Source: Candidatus Saccharicenans sp.
Lineage (GTDB): Bacteria > Acidobacteriota > Aminicenantia > Aminicenantales > Saccharicenantaceae
Direction of reading: 5' to 3'
DNA: 5,134 bases
Assembly (NCBI GenBank): GCA_024653405.1
Contig: JANLGB010000102.1
Span: forward strand, 1-5,134
In this document: one piece after another, positions 1 to 5,134 of the stretch
Position numbering within the stretch: the first letter of the stretch is position 1
How the letters are laid out: each line of letters begins with the position of its first letter
Position numbers and translations under genes: made by a program
The notes under the pieces: model-generated
What the model was told of the DNA's origin: nothing
The model's input: the letters and a program-made list of their open reading frames with translations, nothing else
Databases searched by the model: none

Positions 1-254
1 GCCACCGCCGCCGGCATGTAAAAGGCGGTGTTGGGGTCGGTCGAGTCTATGTCGCCGAGCTTCCGGACCGGCTCGAGGATGAGGGCCGGCTTCTTGCCCC
101 AGGCGCCCTTGCCCTTGTTGTGGACCAGGCGCAGTCCGTCCACCACCTCCACTTTCTGGGCCCGCAGCTTCCCGGCCAGGGTCAGCACCCCGGCCGCCGC
201 AATTATCAAAAATATTATGATTCCGCCAATTTTGTTCAGCTTCGTACTCTTCAT
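1..254 (-). CDS. Exported 6-bladed beta-propeller (NHL-like) protein, N-terminal fragment
   Basis: Only the first 84 codons are in the window; the gene continues past the left edge. The start is ATG at 252-254, supported by a strong Shine-Dalgarno GAGGAG (261-266) six bases upstream. Residues 1-8 are basic (KSTKLNK), 9-28 form a hydrophobic segment, and a signal-peptidase-like site follows (KLRA/QK, about residues 29-34). The protein is therefore probably exported or anchored in the inner membrane. After that comes VEVVDGLRLVHN, then WGKKP, LEPVRKLGDID and NTAFYMP (residues 35-81). I recognise this order from the lead-in to the first blade of bacterial 6-bladed beta-propeller proteins of the NHL/PF17170 type, which are abundant in Aminicenantes. 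The diagnostic repeat blades lie outside the window, so the call rests on the lead-in alone. Substrate and role are unknown. It lies 216 bases downstream of the SH3 gene in the same direction, but the hairpin at 304-340 probably separates their transcripts. Confidence 0.75.
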   Translation of the reverse strand, partial: MKSTKLNKIGGIIIFLIIAAAGVLTLAGKLRAQKVEVVDGLRLVHNKGKGAWGKKPALILEPVRKLGDIDSTDPNTAFYMPAAV

Positions 255-260
255 TTGCCA

Positions 261-266
261 CTCCTC
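261..266 (-). promoter_or_regulatory. Shine-Dalgarno of the beta-propeller gene
   Basis: The minus strand reads GAGGAG six bases before the ATG at 254. It is near-consensus with ideal spacing, and it fixes the start of the leftward gene. No convincing -10/-35 pair was found between this site and the hairpin at 304-340. Confidence 0.75.
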
Positions 267-303
267 TTCTTAATTGACCTACCTACATAAACGCTCTTTA
301 CTC

Positions 304-340
304 ATAAAAGGGGGACACACTCTCATGTCCCCCTTTTTAT
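304..340. repeat. GGGGACA-type palindrome, copy 1; likely bidirectional terminator
   Basis: A perfect 12-bp stem, AAAAGGGGGACA (306-317) with TGTCCCCCTTTT (326-337), closes an 8-base loop (CACTCTCA). Each strand ends in a run of T (five on plus, four on minus), so an intrinsic terminator would work in either direction. It lies between the end of the SH3 gene and the start of the beta-propeller gene and would stop leftward transcription from the former. The minus strand closely matches copy 2 (1020-1052), sharing GAGAGTGTGTCCCCCTTTT. It therefore belongs to a dispersed repeat family and is not a one-off terminator. I associate such palindromes with REP-like elements mobilised in trans by Y1 (TnpA-REP) transposases, but no transposase is present here. 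Confidence 0.8.
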
Positions 341-470
341 ATCTAAAATTTATCCTCATTATGAGACAAAAAGCTTATCACAATAATTCCGGTTCTCAAT
401 ACCTGCTTGATCCGATAATAAAAAGTTGAGGCCGGCCCGGGATGTCCAAACTCCATCTTTCGTCCCGGAT
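341..470. other. Short intergenic gap downstream of the SH3 gene
   Basis: No credible gene is seen. A 62-codon minus-strand frame (343-531) crosses the end of the SH3 gene; its composition is arbitrary and it resembles no family I know. On the minus strand, just past the SH3 stop, CCGGGA (463-468) can pair with TCCCGG (437-442), and five T follow 12 bases later (424-420). This is too loose to call a terminator; the hairpin at 304-340 is the better candidate. Confidence 0.4.
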
Positions 471-830
471 TCATAATCTTTTGAGGTTTTCCAGCGGTAT
501 CCAGCCTTCCTCCTTGCCTTCGTTTACGCACCAGGCCCAGCCATTTAATTCCTCAATTACTTTTACTTCTTCATTCTCATCTGCTCTAAGTTCTTTAGAA
601 GAATAGGCCGAATTGAAGACCGCCTTTTTTTCCGAACGGAAGGCAAGCAACTGCTTTGGTATCCACCCGGAAACACCCGTCCGAAGGTGCTGGCCCCACA
701 CCCAGTTTTTCCATCCTGGATTTTTGTCGTACTCTCTTCCCACCTTTACCTCATCCCCGGCCACGGATTCGATAAACTCTGAAAACTCCGGCCGATGGTT
801 CTTGATGACAACGGCCCGATATTCTTTCAT
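471..830 (-). CDS. Small tandem SH3-domain protein
   Basis: A 119-residue protein (from the ATG) made almost entirely of two bacterial SH3-like folds. In ATG numbering, domain 1 spans about 5-62 and ends with the motif SGWIPKQLL (54-62). Domain 2 spans about 69-117 and carries VKVIEE (89-94), NGWAWCVNEG (96-105) and EGWIPLENL (108-116). The paired GWIP signatures and the preceding hydrophobic strand/acidic turn pattern are the evidence for the fold. There is no signal peptide, membrane segment or catalytic motif, so it is probably a cytoplasmic binding protein with unknown ligand. Start choice: ATG at 828-830 gives MKEYRAVVIKNH, the kind of N-terminus I expect in this family. An in-frame GTG at 840-842 adds four residues and has AGGA 12 bases upstream. 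Neither site has a good Shine-Dalgarno. The gene looks AT-richer than the two barrel genes. It stands alone between inverted copies of the GGGGACA-type repeat. Fold confidence is good; role is unknown. Confidence 0.8.
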   Translation of the reverse strand: MKEYRAVVIKNHRPEFSEFIESVAGDEVKVGREYDKNPGWKNWVWGQHLRTGVSGWIPKQLLAFRSEKKAVFNSAYSSKELRADENEEVKVIEELNGWAWCVNEGKEEGWIPLENLKRL

Positions 831-842
831 GTCCAAAATCAC

Positions 843-1019
843 TTGAATTCTTTTTCCTACTCGTTCTTACTGGAACAGCCGTACGTTTTTATTATGACAC
901 ACAACCCCGTTATGAAGAAAGCGAGACATGCTTCATATCTTAACATTCCCTCACCTGGCCGATGAAAATTATTATTGAGCCAGGCAACCTCTGCCTGAAT
1001 TAGTACTGGAGAAAGAAAG
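843..1019. other. Leader region of the SH3 gene with two overlapping hairpins
   Basis: No gene is seen. Two short perfect stems compete for the same bases: CCTGGC (954-959) with GCCAGG (979-984), and CAGGCA (981-986) with TGCCTG (992-997, 5-base loop). On the minus strand this lies about 120-170 bases upstream of the SH3 start. The minus strand has CATAAT (a -10-like hexamer, about 887-892), but no convincing -35 box, so no promoter is called. Confidence 0.35.
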
Positions 1020-1052
1020 ATAAGGGACACGAGAGTGTGTCCCCCTTTTTAT
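1020..1052. repeat. GGGGACA-type palindrome, copy 2
   Basis: A perfect 7-bp stem, GGGACAC (1024-1030) with GTGTCCC (1037-1043), has a 6-base loop (GAGAGT). On the plus strand two C and five T follow, which is terminator-like. It directly abuts the stop codon of the DUF481-like gene (1053-1055). On the minus strand, the direction that gene is read, the stem is followed only by a loosely T-rich stretch, so it may serve as a weak terminator. Its plus strand matches the minus strand of copy 1, so the two are inverted repeats about 0.7 kb apart. Confidence 0.75.
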
Positions 1053-2303
1053 TTAAAAGTTGAGGACAAAGGAGGTGGTGAAGAAGGTATCAACCTTGCC
1101 CCGGGGAATCGGCACGGTAATGCCGGTCTGCTCCCCTTCTGGCGTGAACAGCGGCACGCTCAGGTCCGGCGGCTTATTATTCCTCAGGATTCGCACGCCG
1201 GTCTTCAGCGACAGCTTCTTGTTGAGCGGAGCGGCCACGCTGAAGTTCCACTCGTACCGCCAGTCGCTGATGCGGGCCAGGTTGTCGTCGAAGATAAAGG
1301 CCGTGGCAAAAGAGGCATTATCAAACAGCTTCTGTTCCCAGCTCAGGCTGTACCTGAACCCGAGGAAAGTATTCACCGGCTGCTGGCTGTATTTCCTGAT
1401 GGTGAAGCTGAAGCCGGCCTGGGTCCGCATCTTGGTCCGGGCCGAATCGGCCATTACCAACCCGGCGCCGGCCGTCCACAGCGCCCGGCTGAGCACGCCG
1501 GAGAACTTATTGCGGTCCCAGACGAAAGCCAGGTTGGCAGTCAGGCGCCCGCTCACCCGGTGGTCATATTGTCCGGACAGCAGGTAATTTTCAGCCGAGA
1601 GGCGGCGCGTCCTTTCCTCCTCCACGGTAAAAGTCTCCTCAGTACCCACTGCCCGCCTGGTTATGGTCGTGGAATGGCTCCGCAGCAGGAAAGTCTTCAT
1701 GGTATAAGTATCTTTTTCGTTTGGCGAACGGGTCAGATTGGCTCCGAAGCTGAACGACGACGAGAGAGTATTTCCGCCGGTAACCACGTAGCTCAATTCC
1801 AGCGTCTTCTTCCAGGGATCGAGCCAGTTGATGAGGTTCTTTTTCTTATCGGCTGAAGGTGACTGCTGTTCTTGACTATCTTCCCATATTACTGGAGACA
1901 TTTCTGCCAGTTTTTGTGTCCAGGATTCTTCTTTTTTCAACTCCATTATTTCCACCTGAATTTCTTGCTGGTCGGTGACCGGAGTGCCATACACGGCCCC
2001 GTTGCCATCAGCCATTTCCCGGTCCAATTTCTCCAGAGAATTCAGCGGGACCGCAGGAAGCCTATACTGGATAGATGGCCAGGACCAGCCTGCTGTCATT
2101 TTAATCTCTGAAAAGAAAAGACCTGCCGTCTCTAATAATTTAGTAGCCAGGCCCATTTCCAGCCCAGCCCGGGCCCCAGCTGCGCTTTTTACTTCTTCCG
2201 GCCCTTTGGCCAGGGCAATGGTCGGAAGCTGAATGAAGCCCACCAGCCCAATGGTAAAAGCCAAAATAATTGCCATTCCCTTTCTTGTTCTTGTTATTAG
2301 CAT
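1053..2303 (-). CDS. DUF481-like outer-membrane beta-barrel protein
   Basis: A 416-residue protein from the chosen ATG (2301-2303), which has GAGG six bases upstream. An in-frame ATG at 2313-2315 would add MRRV but lacks a properly spaced Shine-Dalgarno. Residues 1-32 form a signal peptide: basic RTRK, a hydrophobic core of about 10-27, then a cleavage-like IALA/KG. Residues 33-165 are a soluble, charged stretch (LKKEES, EDSQEQQ) that I do not recognise. From about 167 (LELSYVVTGGNT) the protein alternates polar and hydrophobic residues in beta-strand fashion to the end, finishing LNF with a C-terminal phenylalanine as expected of barrels inserted by the BAM machinery. The opening 'LELSY..TGGNT' fits DUF481 (YdiY-like) proteins. 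These are usually about 250-300 residues, so the extra length here is the N-terminal region. Substrate is unknown. The gene is leftward and diverges from the CBM9/DUF5916 gene. A cloverleaf-like inverted-repeat element lies about 50 bases upstream. Confidence 0.75.
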   Translation of the reverse strand: MLITRTRKGMAIILAFTIGLVGFIQLPTIALAKGPEEVKSAAGARAGLEMGLATKLLETAGLFFSEIKMTAGWSWPSIQYRLPAVPLNSLEKLDREMADGNGAVYGTPVTDQQEIQVEIMELKKEESWTQKLAEMSPVIWEDSQEQQSPSADKKKNLINWLDPWKKTLELSYVVTGGNTLSSSFSFGANLTRSPNEKDTYTMKTFLLRSHSTTITRRAVGTEETFTVEEERTRRLSAENYLLSGQYDHRVSGRLTANLAFVWDRNKFSGVLSRALWTAGAGLVMADSARTKMRTQAGFSFTIRKYSQQPVNTFLGFRYSLSWEQKLFDNASFATAFIFDDNLARISDWRYEWNFSVAAPLNKKLSLKTGVRILRNNKPPDLSVPLFTPEGEQTGITVPIPRGKVDTFFTTSFVLNF

Positions 2304-2351
2304 GACGCGCCTCATCTCTTATAGATTTTTATTCTCTTTTGTTATTCGGTA

Positions 2352-2440
2352 GCCCTGCCGGTAAACACATAAAGTTTCCTGCGGGCGAGATCGTTAGTCA
2401 ATGAATGCCATCGCTAACTGCTCTGTTCCAGAGGCAGGGC
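2352..2440 (-). ncRNA. Cloverleaf-like structured leader or small RNA candidate
   Basis: Read on the minus strand, an outer perfect 8-bp helix (GCCCTGCC, 2440-2433, with GGCAGGGC, 2359-2352) encloses three hairpins. Arm 1 is TCTG-GAA-CAGA (2432-2422). Arm 2 is GTTAG/CTAAC (2418-2414 with 2397-2393), extended by CGAT/ATTG with one G-U pair and one bulged A. Arm 3 is GGAAAC/GTTTACC with a bulged A and a 7-base loop (2379-2360). Arms 1 and 3 join the outer helix with no linker, as expected for coaxial stacking. It sits about 50 bases before the DUF481-like start, so a cis-regulatory leader is one reading. It is not a tRNA: the T-loop consensus TTCRA and the U before the anticodon position are missing. 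It matches no riboswitch I can recall. The palindrome could also act at the DNA level. Hand-folded only. Confidence 0.35.
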
Positions 2441-2510
2441 GTTTGGAAATGATTTATCAATTCAGAGAACTTTTTATCTTAAATTAACGCCCGAATTCGT
2501 GCGAAGTTTC

Positions 2511-2641
2511 AGAATAGACCAAAAATTATTAATGTCAAGATAATCGGGAGACAAGGTACTCATTACACTAATTTAGCTGGCCAGCCGCTCAACCGGGATG
2601 ATTGGTAATTATGGGCTGAGCGATGATAAGTGGTCTATTTT
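2511..2641. repeat. Structured inverted-repeat element with 9-bp ends
   Basis: Terminal arms AATAGACCA (2513-2521) and TGGTCTATT (2631-2639) are perfect complements. They extend to 11 pairs with one G-U at 2512/2640. Inside lie the perfect 10-bp palindrome GCTGGCCAGC (2576-2585) and the stem CGCTCA (2586-2591) with TGAGCG (2617-2622), which continues as CC/GG after a mismatch. It could be a small non-autonomous element or a structured transcript. No target-site duplication was seen at the ends, so mobility is not supported. Confidence 0.35.
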
Positions 2642-2645
2642 TGTC

Positions 2646-2685
2646 ACTTAAATTGGGAAACGAGTATTGTGTCCCCTGTTTAAGT
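2646..2685. repeat. GGGGACA-type palindrome, copy 3 (degenerate)
   Basis: Outer stem ACTTAAA (2646-2652) with TTTAAGT (2679-2685) is perfect. The inner stem GGGAAAC (2655-2661) with GTGTCCC (2669-2675) has one mismatch. The core GGGAAACGAG..GTGTCCCC aligns with GGGACACGAG..GTGTCCCC of copy 2, in the same orientation. The single A-for-C change in the left arm, the altered loop and the lost T-run suggest an older, decayed copy. It lies 13 bases upstream of the -35 box at 2699 and could insulate the promoter from upstream transcription. Confidence 0.55.
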
Positions 2686-2698
2686 CTTCTCAAAAGCA

Positions 2699-2728
2699 TT
2701 GACACCATTTCTAGCCGTGATTTATATT
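2699..2728 (+). promoter_or_regulatory. Near-consensus sigma70-type promoter
   Basis: TTGACA (2699-2704) is a perfect -35 box. After 18 bases comes TATATT (2723-2728), five of six matches to the -10 consensus; shifting one base gives TTATAT at 17 bases. Transcription would begin near 2735 and read into the CBM9/DUF5916 gene with a leader of about 175 nucleotides. It is the only convincing promoter in the window. Confidence 0.6.
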
Positions 2729-2740
2729 GCTGGGGTTAAG

Positions 2741-2881
2741 ATGATTCAGATTAAACCAGGGTTGTCCAGGCCTTCCCGCGAATTCACCCATCAATTCTTG
2801 TCCCGGCCGCTGCCCCGATCAGCACCGGTATACCCTCAGAAAAAGTTCCACAAAAGAACCACACGAAACCAGAATGCCTGA
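2741..2881 (+). CDS. Possible 46-residue basic leader peptide (doubtful)
   Basis: The first ATG after the predicted transcription start opens a 46-codon frame, preceded by a GGGG stretch about 5 bases upstream. It ends in TGA (2879-2881), 28 bases before the CBM9/DUF5916 start. The product is strongly basic (ending KKFHKRTTRNQNA) and has no domain or signal peptide that I recognise. It has neither a run of one amino acid nor a following terminator hairpin, so classical attenuation is not supported. It could simply be an untranslated leader. Listed only because its position just after a strong promoter is suggestive. Confidence 0.15.
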   Translation: MIQIKPGLSRPSREFTHQFLSRPLPRSAPVYPQKKFHKRTTRNQNA

Positions 2882-2904
2882 GGTTATAAGGTAATTTGAG
2901 GTTA
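2879..2904 (+). promoter_or_regulatory. Duplicated TGAGGTTA box containing the Shine-Dalgarno
   Basis: TGAGGTTA occurs twice, at 2879-2886 and 2897-2904, exactly 18 bases apart. The second copy supplies GAGG (2898-2901), eight bases before the ATG at 2910, and decides that start. The first offers an identical but unused ribosome-binding sequence, and its TGA is the stop of the 46-codon leader frame. Confidence 0.55.
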
Positions 2905-2909
2905 GAAGC

Positions 2910-5134
2910 ATGAAAACCTTAATAAACACATCAAATCGCCCGGGCCCCAGACCATCCAAAAGATTCCTCTCATCTCTCCCCACGCTTCTGTTTTCTATAA
3001 ATATCTCCACACTCATATTGCTCTTTGCTATGGTTCAATTTTCAAGGCCGGCCCTCTCCCAGGAGGCTCAACCTCAAACTCATAACCAGGATCAAGCCCA
3101 ATCGCAACCGCCGGTACCTACGCTCCAGGCCATCAAGGTCAACCGTGGCCCAACCCTTGATGGCAACCTTGACGATGAGATCTGGAAGCAGGCTGTTCCC
3201 TTTACCGCCTTCCGCATGGTCTTTCCCCGGGAAGGCGAGCCCACTGAAACCACCGAGCTTCGCATCGTCTATGATGAGTCCAACCTCTACCTTGGTATTT
3301 TCTGCTCAGACAGCCAGCCGGCCAAGCTCTCAGCCAACACCATGGCTCACGATGCCTTTGATGATGAAGCCGGCGATGACATAGTCAGGGTGCTGCTCGA
3401 CCCCTTCCTTGACAAGCGAAACGCCTACATCTTCGTGGTCAACGCCCGCGGAGCTCGAAGCGAGGGCCTGGCCTTCGGCGAGCATTCCAGCCTCGACTGG
3501 GACGGCATCTGGGATGCGCGCAGCCGCATCCAGCCCGATGGTTGGAGCACCGAAATCAAGATTCCCTTCAAGACCATTTCCTTCAAGCCCAACCTCCCCT
3601 ACTGGGGCCTCAACCTGGAAAGGTACATACCTCGGAAACAGGAAACCATCCGCCTGGCGGCGGTCAGGCAGGACAACCATTTCAATAATGCCGCCGAGGC
3701 CGCCCGCCTCGAGGGCATCCGCGAGGTCAAACTCGGGTGGGGACTCACCTTCCGGCCGTACGGGGCTTCCCGGGTGCTGAAAAACCATACCGAGCCCGAG
3801 AGCACCGATTACCAGTGGGACGGCGGCTTTGACCTTTACAAGAACTTCACCCCAAATTTCGTCGGCGCCCTGAGCTACAACACCGACTTTGCCGAAACCG
3901 AGGTGGACGAACGGCGCATCAACCTGACCCGCTTTCCGCTTTACTTCCCGGAGAAAAGGACCTTCTTTCTGGAAGGCTCGGAAATCTTCAGGTTCGGCAC
4001 TGCCTCAACCGAGAGCTTTTCGCCATTTTTCAGCCGGCGAATCGGGCTTTACCAGGGCCAGCAGGTTCCGCTTCTTTTCGGGGCCAAGGCCTTCGGCCGG
4101 CTCGGCAACACCAACCTGGCCTTCATCGACGTCATGACCGACCACTTCCAGGACCTCGGGTTAAGCCGGCAGAATTTCTTTGCCGGACGCATCTACCAGA
4201 ATATCCTGGCCGAGAGCAAGGTCGGGCTCATTTTCACCTCGGGCAGCCCTACCGGCGAAAAGAACACGCTGGCCGGGGTGGACCTGATTTACCAGACCTC
4301 GCGCTTCCAGGGAAACCGGAACCTGCTAATCGGGGGCTGGTATGTCTACAACTGGAATTCGATCCAGGTTGGGAAGCACCAGGCCTTCGGCTTCAAGGTT
4401 GATTATCCCAACGACCTCTGGGATATCGTCACCTCTTATTCATACTACGGTGACGCGGTCGACCCAGGACTGGGCTTCTTGCCGAGAAAGAACATTCAGA
4501 ACTTCTCATTCGGAATGGCTTACATGCCCAGGCCGGAGAAAGGTTTTATCGGTCGGGCCATCCGGAAGTTTTATCACGAGTTGAGGTTTAATTTCTACTG
4601 GGACCTGGCCGGTAGTCTGGAGACCCGGACCATTTCCATCAACCCCTTTGACTTCCAGACCGAGAGCGGCGAGCACTTCGAGTTTTCCATCACGCCCAAG
4701 CGGGACGTTTTGCCCTATGATTTTGAAGTGGCTGACGGTGTGGTCATCCCGACGGGCGGCTACAATTTTACCCAGTTTAACCTGGAATTCAGGTCGGCTT
4801 CTCACCGCCCGGTGAGCCTAGACCTGGAACACCGGTTCGGTCAGTTCTATTCCGGCCGGCTGCGCCAGACGGAGCTCGGTCTGAACCTGCGGATCAAAGG
4901 CTACGCCACGCTGGCCATCAACGCCGACCTGGTCCGCGGCAACCTGCCGCAGGGCCGGTTCAGTGAGAATGTCTTCCAGGTCAAGGCTGACTTTTTTCTC
5001 TCGCCGAGGCTTGGCCTCATGAATTACATTCAATACGACGACGTGTCCAGGGAACTGGCTATCAACGTCCGTTTTCGCTGGGAGCTCAGCCCGGGGAACG
5101 TCATCTATCTGGTTTACAATAAGAACTGGGAACG
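2910..5134 (+). CDS. CBM9-like / DUF5916 outer-membrane barrel protein, C-terminus cut off
   Basis: The frame is open for 741 codons to the right edge with no stop, so the gene is 3'-partial. The start is ATG at 2910 with GAGG eight bases upstream. Residues 1-50 are a long signal peptide: basic n-region to about 18, hydrophobic core 19-42, cleavage-like ALS/QE at 50/51. A Gln-rich linker follows (51-68). Residues about 72-260 are a carbohydrate-binding-family-9-like beta-sandwich: LDGNLDDEIW (83-92), YDESNLYLGIFCSD (121-134), DDIVRVLLDP (156-165), DWDGIWDA (196-203), GWSTEIKIPF (211-220). From about 275 the DUF5916 barrel begins. Its hallmark lies at 324-360: NTDFAETEVDE, then INLTRFPLYFPEK and FFLEGSEIF; FFSRRIGL follows at 373-380. 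The segment near the edge (PGNVIYLVYNKNWE) is typical of the last strands, so I infer that only tens of residues are missing. The family is found in Bacteroidota and Acidobacteriota. Its substrate is not established, and glycan or oligomer handling is inferred from the CBM9-like domain. Confidence 0.9.
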   Translation, partial: MKTLINTSNRPGPRPSKRFLSSLPTLLFSINISTLILLFAMVQFSRPALSQEAQPQTHNQDQAQSQPPVPTLQAIKVNRGPTLDGNLDDEIWKQAVPFTAFRMVFPREGEPTETTELRIVYDESNLYLGIFCSDSQPAKLSANTMAHDAFDDEAGDDIVRVLLDPFLDKRNAYIFVVNARGARSEGLAFGEHSSLDWDGIWDARSRIQPDGWSTEIKIPFKTISFKPNLPYWGLNLERYIPRKQETIRLAAVRQDNHFNNAAEAARLEGIREVKLGWGLTFRPYGASRVLKNHTEPESTDYQWDGGFDLYKNFTPNFVGALSYNTDFAETEVDERRINLTRFPLYFPEKRTFFLEGSEIFRFGTASTESFSPFFSRRIGLYQGQQVPLLFGAKAFGRLGNTNLAFIDVMTDHFQDLGLSRQNFFAGRIYQNILAESKVGLIFTSGSPTGEKNTLAGVDLIYQTSRFQGNRNLLIGGWYVYNWNSIQVGKHQAFGFKVDYPNDLWDIVTSYSYYGDAVDPGLGFLPRKNIQNFSFGMAYMPRPEKGFIGRAIRKFYHELRFNFYWDLAGSLETRTISINPFDFQTESGEHFEFSITPKRDVLPYDFEVADGVVIPTGGYNFTQFNLEFRSASHRPVSLDLEHRFGQFYSGRLRQTELGLNLRIKGYATLAINADLVRGNLPQGRFSENVFQVKADFFLSPRLGLMNYIQYDDVSRELAINVRFRWELSPGNVIYLVYNKNWE

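Larger units (their letters stand above)
2304..2698. other. Divergent intergenic region, left part: non-coding and palindrome-rich
   Basis: About 400 bases with no credible reading frame on either strand. It is AT-rich compared with the flanking genes. It holds three separately listed elements: a cloverleaf-like inverted repeat (2352-2440), a second structured element (2511-2641) and a degenerate GGGGACA-type palindrome (2646-2685). On the minus strand a weak promoter-like pair (TTCGCA, 18 bases, TAAGAT; about 2475-2504) could transcribe the first element as leader of the DUF481-like gene, but it is far from consensus. Confidence 0.5.

Noticed and set aside
343..531. 62-codon minus-strand frame overlapping the end of the SH3 gene
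   Set aside because: It has no Shine-Dalgarno and no recognisable family, and it runs through the intergenic hairpin-forming sequence. Probably chance.
421..1065. 11-base direct repeat AAAAGTTGAGG at 421-431 and 1055-1065
   Set aside because: The second copy is the coding end of the DUF481-like gene. The match does not extend on either side, so it is probably coincidence.
1035..1856. 273-codon open frame on the plus strand
   Set aside because: It lies fully antisense to the DUF481-like barrel gene, and its product is Arg/Pro/Gly-rich with no recognisable domain. The minus-strand frame has a signal peptide, beta-strand pattern and terminal Phe. It is a composition shadow.
2393..2418. Integron attC-like GTTAG...CTAAC pair
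   Set aside because: The flanking bases do not fit GTTRRRY/RYYYAAC, and there is no integrase or cassette array nearby. It is better explained as an arm of the larger inverted repeat.
2352..2440. tRNA (including tRNA-Sec) suggested by an 8-bp acceptor-like helix and three arms
   Set aside because: The T-loop reads TTTATGT instead of TTCRANY, the position before the would-be anticodon is not U, and the D-arm features are absent.
2819..3016. 65-codon minus-strand frame over the DUF5916 start
   Set aside because: It is antisense to the signal-peptide coding sequence. Its hydrophobic look is the mirror of that segment.
3330..3788. 152-codon minus-strand frame and other frames inside the DUF5916 gene
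   Set aside because: These overlap a long frame with unmistakable CBM9/DUF5916 motifs and have no domain, Shine-Dalgarno or sensible composition of their own.

Overview
The window is a piece of chromosome from what looks like a Gram-negative-type (outer-membrane-bearing), uncultivated lineage of moderate GC content. My best guess is Candidatus Aminicenantes or a close Acidobacteriota relative. The guess rests on family resemblance only: a leftward gene starting like the exported 6-bladed beta-propeller proteins I associate with that group, a DUF481-type outer-membrane protein, a CBM9/DUF5916 outer-membrane barrel protein, and intergenic palindromes of the GGGGACA/TGTCCCC type. There are no rRNA, tRNA or classic marker genes to confirm it.

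Layout. Three genes read leftward: a DUF481-like beta-barrel protein (1053-2303), a small tandem-SH3 protein (471-830) and the first 84 codons of an exported beta-propeller protein (1-254, running off the left edge). One long gene reads rightward: a CBM9-like/DUF5916 protein from 2910, open to the right edge (741 codons, no stop seen). A 600-bp non-coding divergent region (2304-2909) separates the two directions. It contains a cloverleaf-shaped inverted-repeat element just upstream of the DUF481 gene, a second structured element (2511-2641), a degenerate GGGGACA-type palindrome, and a near-consensus sigma70 promoter (2699-2728) about 180 bp ahead of the DUF5916 start.

Three copies of one hairpin-forming repeat occur in the intergenic gaps (304-340, 1020-1052, 2646-2685). 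The first two are in opposite orientation and bracket the small SH3 gene. The left copy would also work as a bidirectional terminator.

Functionally, the three larger products are predicted to be exported or outer-membrane proteins, and none has an assigned substrate. Nothing in the sequence ties them into one pathway. This is best read as a cell-envelope gene neighbourhood with separate transcription units. I see no defence system, CRISPR array, phage gene or transposase. The most interesting material is the non-coding DNA.
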